Source: Corynebacterium gottingense (GTDB taxonomy: Bacteria > Actinomycetota > Actinomycetes > Mycobacteriales > Mycobacteriaceae). Taken from it: 39,613 bases of DNA. The notes beneath the pieces are model-generated. The model did no database searches, was not told the DNA's origin, and saw nothing but the letters and a program-made list of their open reading frames with translations. The position numbers and the translations under genes are program-made. The stretch lies in contig NZ_RDRE01000015.1 of the NCBI RefSeq assembly GCF_003693265.1, positions 1-39,613 of the forward strand, in the 5' to 3' direction. The stretch's first letter is position 1; every line of letters starts with the position of its first letter. This document shows, one piece after another, positions 7,165 to 15,129 of this stretch.

Positions 7165-9510
7165 ATGGTGACCTTCTCGCTGTACGGCGGGTTGAAGCTG
7201 GACGGCAGTTTGATGAAGCCCACGATGGATTTCCTGCAGACGCTCGCCGCGGACCCGACGAACCCGTCGCTGAACATCAAGACCATTAAGAACTCGGTGG
7301 ACAAGCGCGTGCGCACCGGGCGCATCAATGACCAGTTCCGCGCCGTGCTCTTTGAGCTTCGCGACGGCGACGTGCACCACTTCGTCCTCGTCCACGTCGA
7401 CTCGCACGACGAGGGCATCGAGTCCGCGCGCCGCTTCGACCCGGCCCGGCTGGAGCTGCGCGCCAACGCGGTCAACGGCATCACGGAGCTGATCGAGCGG
7501 ACGGCGCCGGATGGTGCGGACGATTCGGGCGCCCATGAGCCGGAGGTGTCGGACTCGCAGCGCAAGGCCGAGGAGGCGGCCCGCGAGGCCGAGGAGCTGG
7601 CCAAGGCGCAGGCGGCTGTCACGCCGGTGGAGCTGAAGCCGGAGGAGGTGCCGCCGCGCACCGAGCTGGAGAAGCACGGGTACACGCCGGCGCTGCTGCA
7701 CGACGAGCTCGGCGTGGACGAGACGATCGCGGAGATGCTCTTCGTGCTCACCCGGGAATCCCAGCTGGTGGCGCTCATGCAGGGCCGCCCGAAGTGGGAG
7801 ACGGAGGCCGTGGAGGGGCTCGTCGCCGGCTACACGATTGACGACGTCAAGGAGATGCTCAACCTCACCACCGACGCTGCGGGCAAGGCCGCTGACCAGC
7901 CGGGTTCCGAGGACGCGCGCATCCTCGCCGGCCTCAAGCAGGACGCCGCCCAGCTGGAGTTCGCCTACGTAGACGACGTGGACACCGACTCGCTGCGCGC
8001 GGTCATCGAGTCCGGCAGCTTCGACCAGTGGCGCGTGTACATCCACCCGGAGCAGCGCCGCATCGTCGAGGGCGACCACAAGGGTTCGGCCCGCGTCTTC
8101 GGCGGCGCCGGCACCGGCAAGACGGTCGTGGCCGTCCACCGCGCGAATCACCTGCTCAAGCGGGGTCAACCCCGCGTGCTGCTCACCACCTTCACGGACG
8201 GTTTGGCGGGCGGCCTGCGCCAGCAGATGGCCGCGCTCAACCCCAACTACCCCGCCGCGGAGCCCGGCGAGCCCGGCCTGTGCGTCACCAACATTGATAA
8301 GCTGGTCCGCCACGTGATCACCGCCGCCGCGCCCGCCGACGTCGAGGAGGCCACCCGCCGCGTCCTCGGCACCGGCACCTCGCGCGTGCGCCCGTACAGC
8401 AACGACGAGGCCGCCCGCGTCTGGGGAGGGCTCTTGCTTATCGACGCCACCGTCGCCGATTCCCTCCCCGCCGGCACCACCAACGAGACTTTCCTCCAGC
8501 GCGAGTACGAGGGCGTTGTGCTGGCCAACTCCATCACCACCAAGGCGGAGTACCTCAAGGTGGCCCGTACCGGCCGAGGCACGCCGTTGAGTAGGGCTCA
8601 ACGAAAGGTGGTGTGGACGCTCCTGCAGTCCGCGATGCAGACCCAGGCGGTGGACGGCAAGCTGTTCTGGCCCACCATGTCCGCCGTGGGCGCCGAGCTC
8701 CTGCGCATCCAGCGCGACCGCACCGACCGCGCCCTATTCGACCACGTCGTGGTTGACGAGGCCCAGGACTTCAACGCCGGCCACTGGCGCTTCCTCCGCG
8801 CCTGCGTGGACCCGGGCCCCAACGACATCTTCCTCGCCGAGGACTCCCACCAGCGCATCTACGGCCAGCCCCTGGTGCTCAGCCGTTTCGGCATCTTCAC
8901 GCGCGGCAAGGCGTCGCGCAAGCTCACGCTGAACTACCGCACCACCAAGGAGAACCTGGACTACGCCGTGCGCATCCTCAACGCGGCGGGGGAGTTCACC
9001 GACTCCGCGGGAGAGACCGATGACACCCGCGGCTACCGATCCGCCCGCTCCGGCCCGAACCCCCAGCTCCTGCGCTGCGCCACACCGGACGAGGAGTTCG
9101 ACGCAGCGGCCGCCTACATCAACTACTGGCTGGATGCCGACGAGGTCCACGAGCCCCGCATCGGCGTGATGTGCCGCACCCGCGGGCAGCTGAGCCGCAT
9201 TGTCAGCGGGCTGGCCGACCACGGCATCGACGCCGTGCAGACCAAGGACGCGGCGCACGCGTCGGGGGAGCAGGTGGCCGTGATGACCATGCACGGCGCC
9301 AAGGGTATGGAGTTCACGCACGTCATCCTGATGAGCGTGGGCCGCGACATCCTCCCGCAGCCCTTCCGCCTCGCCGGGTTGTCCGACGACGACCGCGCCG
9401 CCGCTTTGCAGCAGGAGCGCTCCCTGCTCTACGTCGCCGCCTCGCGCGCCCGCGACGCGCTGGTGATCACGACGGTGGGCGAGCAGTCGGAGCTGCTGCC
9501 GGAGGTGTAG
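7165..9510 (+). CDS. UvrD/REP-type helicase with an N-terminal RelE/ParE-like domain
   Basis: A 781-residue superfamily 1 helicase. Motif I is FGGAGTGKT (about 313-321), motif II VVVDEAQDF (about 527-535), motif III LAEDSHQRIYG, a later NYRTT motif, motif V MTMHGAKGMEF and motif VI LLYVAASRARDAL (about 750). Residues 1-90 are not helicase: the succession of a basic helix, RINDQFRAVLFEL, HHFVLVHVDSHDE and IESARR matches the RelE/ParE/HigB toxin fold. A charged Glu/Ala-rich linker (about 125-160) joins it to the helicase core. ATG at 7165 follows GAAGGAG and lies 30 bp after the DUF1998 helicase, so the two are almost certainly cotranscribed. Cooperation in anti-phage or DNA-processing defence is inferred from operon context. 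Whether the toxin-like domain is active cannot be seen from sequence. Confidence 0.85.
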   Translation: MVTFSLYGGLKLDGSLMKPTMDFLQTLAADPTNPSLNIKTIKNSVDKRVRTGRINDQFRAVLFELRDGDVHHFVLVHVDSHDEGIESARRFDPARLELRANAVNGITELIERTAPDGADDSGAHEPEVSDSQRKAEEAAREAEELAKAQAAVTPVELKPEEVPPRTELEKHGYTPALLHDELGVDETIAEMLFVLTRESQLVALMQGRPKWETEAVEGLVAGYTIDDVKEMLNLTTDAAGKAADQPGSEDARILAGLKQDAAQLEFAYVDDVDTDSLRAVIESGSFDQWRVYIHPEQRRIVEGDHKGSARVFGGAGTGKTVVAVHRANHLLKRGQPRVLLTTFTDGLAGGLRQQMAALNPNYPAAEPGEPGLCVTNIDKLVRHVITAAAPADVEEATRRVLGTGTSRVRPYSNDEAARVWGGLLLIDATVADSLPAGTTNETFLQREYEGVVLANSITTKAEYLKVARTGRGTPLSRAQRKVVWTLLQSAMQTQAVDGKLFWPTMSAVGAELLRIQRDRTDRALFDHVVVDEAQDFNAGHWRFLRACVDPGPNDIFLAEDSHQRIYGQPLVLSRFGIFTRGKASRKLTLNYRTTKENLDYAVRILNAAGEFTDSAGETDDTRGYRSARSGPNPQLLRCATPDEEFDAAAAYINYWLDADEVHEPRIGVMCRTRGQLSRIVSGLADHGIDAVQTKDAAHASGEQVAVMTMHGAKGMEFTHVILMSVGRDILPQPFRLAGLSDDDRAAALQQERSLLYVAASRARDALVITTVGEQSELLPEV
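8436..8445 (-). repeat. Iterated motif copy, inside the UvrD-type helicase gene
   Basis: GCTTATCGAC followed by G. Leu-Ile-Asp phase. Confidence 0.9.
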
Positions 9511-9614
9511 GGGTTTCTCTTAGGCAAGGTCCTGCGGGAACGGAAAATGAGTTACGCGGGGCCTTTGGTCTTTCGGTTTATGGAGCGTCGCTTAGTTGAA
9601 CCTATTTCTCCTTT

Positions 9615-9630
9615 TGTGAAGGTGATAACA
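9615..9630 (+). promoter_or_regulatory. Candidate GlxR (CRP-type) site upstream of gltS
   Basis: TGTGAAGGTGATAACA matches the CRP/GlxR palindrome TGTGA-N6-TCACA with one mismatch (TAACA). It lies 75 bp before the gltS start. A further half-site-like CGTGTTCACA is at about 9674-9683. The assignment rests on motif similarity only. Confidence 0.4.
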
Positions 9631-9705
9631 CCCGCCAGAAGTGCGAGCTACCTCACGGTGGTGATTAAAGTAATCGTGTTCACAAATAATGAGAGAGGGT
9701 GACAT

Positions 9706-10902
9706 ATGCAAATTGAGATAGGCCTGATTGGCTCGGCAGCAATCACACTGCTTTTGCTGTTGTTTGGCGCTTGGGCAGCGAGAAGCTGGAAGGTATTCAG
9801 CATGTTTGCCATTCCGGGTCCCGTGGTTGGGGGTTTTCTCTTTGCCCTTGTGGTGCTTGGGCTGCGGGAGTGGGGATCGGTTGAGCTCACGGTTGACACC
9901 ACGCTGCAGTCGCCCGCAATGTTGGCGTTCTTCACCACGATTGGTCTGGGAGCATCGCTCAGCCTGATTAAGACTGGCGGGCGTTTTCTCATGGTGTACC
10001 TGCTGGCGTGTTGGTCGGTAGCGATTCTCCAGAATCTCGTTGGAATTGGCCTTGCCAAGGCCTTGGGGCTCAACGAGCTTCTGGGCATCATGGCAGGAGC
10101 GGTTTCACTCGAAGGTGGCCACGGCGCTGCTGCGGCGTTCGGTCCAACGGCAGAAGAGCTTGGCGCGCAAGGTGCTACCGCTGTCGCTATTGCGGCGGCA
10201 ACATTTGGGTTGATCGCCGGATCGCTCATTGGCGGCCCCTTGGCAACCTGGTTAATCAAGCGAAACAACCTCGCGGTGGAGACCCACGATATCGGCGAAG
10301 TCGAAGAGCGCGGAGTGGACAACGACTCGGACATCAGCGAAGGGTCCGTCACCGCGACTGCGGCCGTGATCGGCGTAGTGGTCGTGATCGGTGTCTACCT
10401 GGGCGAACTCTTCGGTGAATGGACCGGGTACTCGCTGCCGGGATACGTCGGGGCCATGCTCATTGCGATTGTCTTGCGCAACCTTAACGACGCCCTTGGG
10501 TGGGTGAAGATTCACGGGAAAACCCTCAAGCTGATTTCTGACGCCTCCTTAGGCTACTTCCTCACCCAAGCCATGATGAGTCTCAAGATTTGGGACCTCT
10601 ATGATCTCGCACTGCCGCTCCTGGTCATCTTGCTTGTACAGGTTGCTGTACTTGCTGCTTTGGTCGTGTTGGTTGTCTTTCGGGTCCTGGGCAGAAACTA
10701 CGATGCAGCGGTCATTTGCGGAGGCATGATGGGTCACGGTCTTGGCGGCACTCCGAACGCGGTCGCCAACATGGACGCGGTTGGCCGCAAGCACGGATTG
10801 CAGTCAAAGGTAGCAATGGTGGTTGTCCCACTTTCGGGTGCCGTGCTGATTGACATTGTTGCGCTGCCATGGATCGTCTTCTGCCTCAACTGGGTAGCGT
10901 AA
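9706..10902 (+). CDS. gltS: Sodium/glutamate symporter GltS
   Basis: Imports glutamate with sodium across the cytoplasmic membrane. The protein has 398 residues (E. coli GltS 401) and is hydrophobic throughout, with about ten membrane segments. Family hallmarks are visible: IPGPVVGG near residue 37, the first re-entrant region with VSLEGGHGAAAAFGPT (about 132-147), and a second pseudo-repeat with MMGHGLGGTPNAVANM near residue 345. The ATG at 9706 follows GAGAGAGGGTG. It is transcribed alone: 195 bp separate it from the helicase operon and hairpins follow it. The CRP-like site upstream suggests carbon-source control. Its frame carries the only GATATC site (10288-10293) that I found in the window. 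Confidence 0.93.
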   Translation: MQIEIGLIGSAAITLLLLLFGAWAARSWKVFSMFAIPGPVVGGFLFALVVLGLREWGSVELTVDTTLQSPAMLAFFTTIGLGASLSLIKTGGRFLMVYLLACWSVAILQNLVGIGLAKALGLNELLGIMAGAVSLEGGHGAAAAFGPTAEELGAQGATAVAIAAATFGLIAGSLIGGPLATWLIKRNNLAVETHDIGEVEERGVDNDSDISEGSVTATAAVIGVVVVIGVYLGELFGEWTGYSLPGYVGAMLIAIVLRNLNDALGWVKIHGKTLKLISDASLGYFLTQAMMSLKIWDLYDLALPLLVILLVQVAVLAALVVLVVFRVLGRNYDAAVICGGMMGHGLGGTPNAVANMDAVGRKHGLQSKVAMVVVPLSGAVLIDIVALPWIVFCLNWVA

Positions 10903-10948
10903 CCACCGGGGATGGGGGGGATTCGCTTTGGCTCCATTGATACGGAGA

Positions 10949-11007
10949 GGCGGGGTTCCCGCCCAACACCCAGGGCGCGGTGGCGTCGATAAGCGAGACC
11001 GCCCTGG
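10949..11007 (+). terminator. Two successive hairpins after gltS
   Basis: GGCGGG/CCCGCC (10949-10963) has a three-base loop, and CCAGGGCG/CGCCCTGG (10970-10977 with 11000-11007) is followed by TTTAGGG. They probably terminate gltS transcription before the restriction gene. The loop of the second hairpin holds one copy (10985-10994) of the iterated GTCGATAAGC motif. Confidence 0.5.
10985..10994 (+). repeat. Iterated motif copy, intergenic in a hairpin loop
   Basis: GTCGATAAGC preceded by C and followed by G. The only copy outside a gene, in the loop of the gltS terminator-like hairpin. Confidence 0.9.
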
Positions 11008-11021
11008 TTTAGGGTAGGGGA

Positions 11022-11939
11022 ATGCGGATTGAAGAGGGGCCGGTGGCGTCGGCAAGCGAAGTGGAGCGGGAGGCGCTGCTGCCTCGGCACGAGGACGCGG
11101 TGGTGCGCACGATGCTGGGGCTGCTGCCCAAGGATGCGGCGGACTGGCAGCTGGTGGGGATCGTGAACAAGGACGGGGACGTGTTCACGTTTGGGAATGA
11201 CTCGAAAATCGTGGGGCGCGCGTTTGAGGTGGTGGCGACGGCGTACGTGAAGCAGCTTGCCGATGCGCTGGGGTACACCTTCCGCGAAAGCGAGGTGCAG
11301 ACCCAGTACCCGGACTTCGTGCTGGAGAAGCCGAACGGGCGGCTCATTGCCATTGACGTCAAATCCACCTACCGCAGCGTGGGCAAGCGCGGGGCGACGC
11401 GCGCGTTCAGCTTCACCCTGGGCAGTTTCACCAGCTACCTGCGCAACGACGGGACGAAGAACATTTACCGCACGTACGACGACTACGACGCGCACTACGT
11501 GCTGGCGTTCCTGTATTCGCGGACGAACCGCTTCGAGACGACCCGCGTTCCCGTCGCCAACATGGACAGCATCCGCCCTGCTTACGAGGACGTCGAGGTG
11601 GCGTTCATGGAGAAGTACCGCTTGGCCGGGGACAAGACCGGTAGCGGCAACACCGACAATCTGGCCACGTTCAAGGCGACGTCGATGGAGCCGTTCCAAT
11701 ACGGAGCCGGCCCGTTCGCCCTGCTCGGCCCCGACGTGTTCGAGCACTACTGGCGCAACCACCCCAGAAACGCCGACTCCGCCGAGGTCAAACGCGCGAA
11801 GTTCAAGAACCTGCCTGCGTACTTCGACTGGCTGGAACGCCAGGACAGCGCCCCGTTCGACCCCGCGCAGCTGCGCGCGTCCTACGCGCAGTACAAGGAC
11901 TTCGTGGCCGACCGCGGTTGGACGATCCGGCTGAACTAA
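11022..11939 (+). CDS. Type II restriction endonuclease, EcoRV family (predicted GATATC)
   Basis: Cuts unmodified double-stranded DNA, predicted at GATATC. The match to EcoRV runs through the chain: the PD-(D/E)xK core is YPDF (Asp98) followed by AIDVKSTY (Asp112, Lys114), equivalent to EcoRV Asp74, Asp90 and Lys92. After it come FTLGSFTSYLRN, GTKNI, an LAGD-containing segment with GSGNT (207-211, the recognition-loop sequence of EcoRV) and HYWRNH. At 305 residues it is about 60 longer than EcoRV, with an extra N-terminal helix and C-terminal tail. ATG at 11022 is preceded closely by AGGGG. The gene converges on its methyltransferase and their stop codons overlap by four bases (11936-11939). 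Confidence 0.93.
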   Translation: MRIEEGPVASASEVEREALLPRHEDAVVRTMLGLLPKDAADWQLVGIVNKDGDVFTFGNDSKIVGRAFEVVATAYVKQLADALGYTFRESEVQTQYPDFVLEKPNGRLIAIDVKSTYRSVGKRGATRAFSFTLGSFTSYLRNDGTKNIYRTYDDYDAHYVLAFLYSRTNRFETTRVPVANMDSIRPAYEDVEVAFMEKYRLAGDKTGSGNTDNLATFKATSMEPFQYGAGPFALLGPDVFEHYWRNHPRNADSAEVKRAKFKNLPAYFDWLERQDSAPFDPAQLRASYAQYKDFVADRGWTIRLN

Positions 11940-12871
11940 AACAGCGTTGCCAGGCTCGCTTCGGGGCTTGCTTTGGCGCTTGTCGACGCCACTTCATCCC
12001 CCGGCACCGCGTGCCCGGGCGAAATGACCAACGCTTCCGTCATCGCTTTGCGGTTCTGCACCGACGCGCCGACGTGGTAGAAGTGCTCGGTGGTGCGCAG
12101 CTCGCCCTCCCAGGCGCGCAAATGCGTGTTCTCGCGGTGGATGTTGGAGTGCCACATGCTCAGCGCGTACCCGGCGGGGGAGTCCTGCACCTGGCGGGCC
12201 AGCTGGTCGGCGAGGTCCTGGCTCCACGTGCAGAAGTACTCGTCATGCCTATCGATGTACGGCGGATCCAAGTACAGAAAGTCCTGCTCCGTGAGCTGGC
12301 CGATGATGTCGGTGAAATCGGCGTGGCGGAACTCCCACTCAGGGCGCTTGGACAGGAGTGTTTCCACCCAGTGGACCTGGTTCACGATCTTGGTAATCAG
12401 CGCAGGCTGGAAGCGCTGCGGCTTCCGGCAGAAGGGGACGTTGTATCTGCCCTTGGCGTTGAACCGCATCATGCCGTTGAAGTTGCTGCGCTGCAGGAAG
12501 AGGAAGTCGAAGGGGCTGCCGGTCTCGTTGAAGCGGTCGCGGACCTCGTAGTAGTAGGAGTGTTTGTCCGCCGGGGTTGCGGCCAGCTTCGGTGCCTCTT
12601 GCTCCAGGTAGTCGCGGACCTTCCAGGCGGTGAGCTCCCCGGATTGGATGCTGCGGTAGAAGTTGACCAGGTGCGGATTGATGTCCACAAACACCGCGCG
12701 CTGGGGCGCGAGGTTGAACCCCACGACGCCCGAACCCATAAACGGTTCGTAATAGGTCCCTGCGCCGTTCCACCGAACGTTCGCCGCGATGAAGGGGACA
12801 AGTTTGGTCTTGATCCCTTGGATCTTCAGCGGCGGTACGTTCACGTGACCTATCTGCTGCGGCAGGAGCAT
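11936..12871 (-). CDS. Adenine-N6 DNA methyltransferase, M.EcoRV-like (D12/Dam class)
   Basis: Protects the host by methylating adenine in the site cut by the convergent endonuclease. The 311 residues match the Dam/D12 class: QGIKTKLVPFI near the N-terminus, the AdoMet motif EPFMGSGVVGFN (42-53), FVDINPHLV, RFNETGSPFDFLFL, SNFNGMMRFN and catalytic motif IV DPPY (202-205). Several of these stretches are shared specifically with M.EcoRV (298 residues). The start at 12871 follows GAAAGG in the reverse strand. The gene is convergent with, not divergent from, the endonuclease, so independent promoters must keep methylase expression ahead. No controller gene is visible. Confidence 0.93.
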   Translation of the reverse strand: MLLPQQIGHVNVPPLKIQGIKTKLVPFIAANVRWNGAGTYYEPFMGSGVVGFNLAPQRAVFVDINPHLVNFYRSIQSGELTAWKVRDYLEQEAPKLAATPADKHSYYYEVRDRFNETGSPFDFLFLQRSNFNGMMRFNAKGRYNVPFCRKPQRFQPALITKIVNQVHWVETLLSKRPEWEFRHADFTDIIGQLTEQDFLYLDPPYIDRHDEYFCTWSQDLADQLARQVQDSPAGYALSMWHSNIHRENTHLRAWEGELRTTEHFYHVGASVQNRKAMTEALVISPGHAVPGDEVASTSAKASPEASLATLF

Positions 12872-12893
12872 GGCGGGGCCTTTCGGGCGAGTG

Positions 12894-12921
12894 GCGGTTG
12901 TGTGGTGAGTGTAGCAACCGC
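12894..12921. terminator. Hairpin between paaZ and the methyltransferase gene
   Basis: GCGGTTG (12894-12900) pairs with CAACCGC (12915-12921). It lies 43 bp past the paaZ stop and 23 bp before the methyltransferase start on the same strand. It could end the paaZ transcript or sit in the methyltransferase leader. No T-run is seen. Confidence 0.35.
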
Positions 12922-12963
12922 GCCGAACACGCCCGTGCGCTGCGGAAAGGGGGTGGTCTACTC

Positions 12964-15024
12964 CTAGTTCGCGTACGTCGTGTTGACCTTTTCCACGAGG
13001 GTGAGCACGTCGTACGTCGCCACGATTTCGTCGTTCTGGTTGTACAAAACTGTGTCCCAGACAACTTCGCCGTAGTCGTCGGTCACACGCGGAGTGATCC
13101 GCTTCGCGGTGAGCTCGACGCGGATGGAGTCGCCATAGGTCACGGGCTTGAGAAAGGACAGGTTATCCAGCCCGTAATTGGCCAGTACTGGTCCGGGTTG
13201 CGGCTCCACGAACAAGCCCGCAGCCCAGGAGACAAGCAGGTATCCGTGCGCTACTCGGCGGGAAAAGAAGGGGTTAGCAGTGGCGGCCTCTTCGTTGGTG
13301 TGCGCATAGAAAGTATCGCCGGTCTCCTCGGCAAACTGGAGAATGTCATCGAGCGTGACTTGGCGCAGGTCGGAGGCGAACTGGTCGCCCACCTTTAGCG
13401 TCGCTAAGTCCTTGCGGAACGGGTGGACCGCGGTACCCGCGCTCACTTCTTCCCGGGTGGCGCGCCGCACGTCTGCGCCGCGGTGCCACTCGCCGGTGAT
13501 GGAGGTGAGGTGCTGCGGGCTACCCTGAATTGCGGTTCGCTGCATGTAATGTTTGATGGCTCGCACACCACCGAGTTCTTCGCCACCGCCTGCACGGCCT
13601 GGTCCGCCGTGGACGAGGTGGGGGAGGGGAGACCCGTGCCCGGTGGACGTCTTGGCGTCGTCGCGGTCAAGAAAGTGGAGCCGGCCGTGGTGGGCAGCAA
13701 TGCCCACTGCGAGTCTTTGCGCCGCTTCGGAGTCGTGTGTCACTGCAGAGGCGACGAGGGAGCCCTTACCCAGCGCAACCAGGTCGATTGCGTCGTCGAG
13801 GTCGGTGTAGCCGATGATAGAGACAACGGGGCCGAACGCTTCTGTGTCGTGAACGCGTTCTGTGCGGGCGTCCGCAAAGGTGAGCACAGTGGGCTGGAAG
13901 AATGCGCCGTCGACGGTGTTGGGGCCGCCGGTAATGACGGTGGCGCCGGCGTCGATAAGCGTCTGCACAGCGTTGGCAACATCCTGCGCCTGATCGGCGG
14001 ACACGAGCGGTCCCATCGTGGTTGCATCGTCGCGGGGGTCGCCAACGACGACTTTCTGCTCGAGCTTGGCCGCTAGGGCATTGGCGACGTCATCTACGAG
14101 CGCCTCCGGCACGATTGCGCGGCGGATCGCGGTGCACTTTTGGCCTGCTTTCGAGGTCTGCTCTGCAAACAACATGGAAATGTACGCGTCGAATTCGGGA
14201 GTGCCGGGCGTGGCATCTGGACCGAGTACTGCGGCATTGAGTGAATCTGCCTCGGAGGTGAACCGGACGCCGTGATCGCGCACAGATTCGCGGTTGCGCA
14301 GAGCGCTCGCTGTCGCTGCGGACCCCGTGAATGCAACGTGGTCGTTGTAGTCCAGGCAATCCAGCAGGTCTCCTAATGAGCCGGAGATCAGTTGCAAGGA
14401 CCCCGCGGGAAGGACGCCGGACTCTGCCATAAGTCGCACGCACGCTGCGGTGACGTAGCCGGAGGCTGTCGCAGGCTTTACCAGTGTGGGAACGCCGGCG
14501 ATAAACGCGGGCGCAAACTTTTCCAGCATGCCCCAGACAGGGAAGTTGAAAGCGTTGATCTGCAGTGCAACACCCTGCAGTGGCGTGTACACGTGGCGTC
14601 CCTGAAACGAGAAATCTTTGGCAAAGACTTCCGGCAGGCCGTCAACGACGACGTTGTTGTTTGGCATCTCGCGGCGGCCTTTGGAGGAGAACGTGAACAG
14701 GGTGGAAATGCCTCCGTCCACATCTACGAAGTTGTCGCGAGGAGTTGCGCCCGCCTTGGCCGCCTCAGCGTAGAGGGAATCCTTGTGCTCGTTCAGGAAC
14801 ATAGCGAGCTCCTTGAGCTGGAGCGCGCGCTCGTGCAGCGTTAGCGCCTGCAAGTGCTGCTGCCCCGTCGTGCGCGCATATTCAAGCGCGCCGGGAAGAT
14901 CAAGCCCCTCAGTGGTGACTTTCGCAATGAGCTCATTTGTCGACGCATCGCGAACCTCGCGAGCGTTTGTGGTGTTGTCGGGTATTACCCACTGGTCGCA
15001 AAGAAAGCTGGGGACTACGGTCAT
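12964..15024 (-). CDS. paaZ: PaaZ: oxepin-CoA hydrolase / semialdehyde dehydrogenase
   Basis: A bifunctional cytoplasmic enzyme. The MaoC-like hydratase half opens the oxepin-CoA ring and the aldehyde dehydrogenase half oxidises the resulting semialdehyde to 3-oxo-5,6-dehydrosuberyl-CoA. It has 686 residues (E. coli 681). The dehydrogenase catalytic residues are Glu258 (FTSEAD) and Cys297 (AGQKCTAIRR). The hydratase half has GDTFYAH (Asp570, His575) and VAHGYLLVSWAAGLF. The residue two after the catalytic His is Asn (HTN), where E. coli has Asp. The start at 15024 is chosen because AAAGGA precedes it by a few bases; the open frame extends about 140 codons further but that part has no homology and runs through the divergent thioesterase gene. 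It is separated from the main paa operon and controlled from the operator at 15061-15082. Confidence 0.95.
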   Translation of the reverse strand: MTVVPSFLCDQWVIPDNTTNAREVRDASTNELIAKVTTEGLDLPGALEYARTTGQQHLQALTLHERALQLKELAMFLNEHKDSLYAEAAKAGATPRDNFVDVDGGISTLFTFSSKGRREMPNNNVVVDGLPEVFAKDFSFQGRHVYTPLQGVALQINAFNFPVWGMLEKFAPAFIAGVPTLVKPATASGYVTAACVRLMAESGVLPAGSLQLISGSLGDLLDCLDYNDHVAFTGSAATASALRNRESVRDHGVRFTSEADSLNAAVLGPDATPGTPEFDAYISMLFAEQTSKAGQKCTAIRRAIVPEALVDDVANALAAKLEQKVVVGDPRDDATTMGPLVSADQAQDVANAVQTLIDAGATVITGGPNTVDGAFFQPTVLTFADARTERVHDTEAFGPVVSIIGYTDLDDAIDLVALGKGSLVASAVTHDSEAAQRLAVGIAAHHGRLHFLDRDDAKTSTGHGSPLPHLVHGGPGRAGGGEELGGVRAIKHYMQRTAIQGSPQHLTSITGEWHRGADVRRATREEVSAGTAVHPFRKDLATLKVGDQFASDLRQVTLDDILQFAEETGDTFYAHTNEEAATANPFFSRRVAHGYLLVSWAAGLFVEPQPGPVLANYGLDNLSFLKPVTYGDSIRVELTAKRITPRVTDDYGEVVWDTVLYNQNDEIVATYDVLTLVEKVNTTYAN
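13951..13960 (+). repeat. Iterated motif copy, inside paaZ
   Basis: GTCGATAAGC preceded by C. Encodes Leu-Ile-Asp on the gene strand. Confidence 0.9.
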
Positions 15025-15060
15025 TGGGGATCCTTTCGGTGGTGTCAAAAACGCGAGGGT

Positions 15061-15082
15061 CCTGACCGAACGGTCAGTCGGT
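15061..15082. promoter_or_regulatory. PaaR-type operator between paaZ and the thioesterase gene
   Basis: CCTGACCG, AACGGT, CAGTCGGT matches the half-sites ACTNACCG and CGGTNAGT around an NNCGNN centre with three mismatches. Within it CTGACC and GGTCAG form a perfect inverted repeat with a four-base gap. TATA-like hexamers for both directions lie at 15094-15101. The site could control both divergent genes. Confidence 0.7.
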
Positions 15083-15129
15083 AATGTATGGCGAGTATAA
15101 CGGACACAACGCATTGGTGGGAGGACATG

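Noticed and set aside
5383..8601. 1072-codon open frame antisense to both helicase genes
   Set aside because: Spans the end of one real gene and the start of another, with the composition of a coding shadow.
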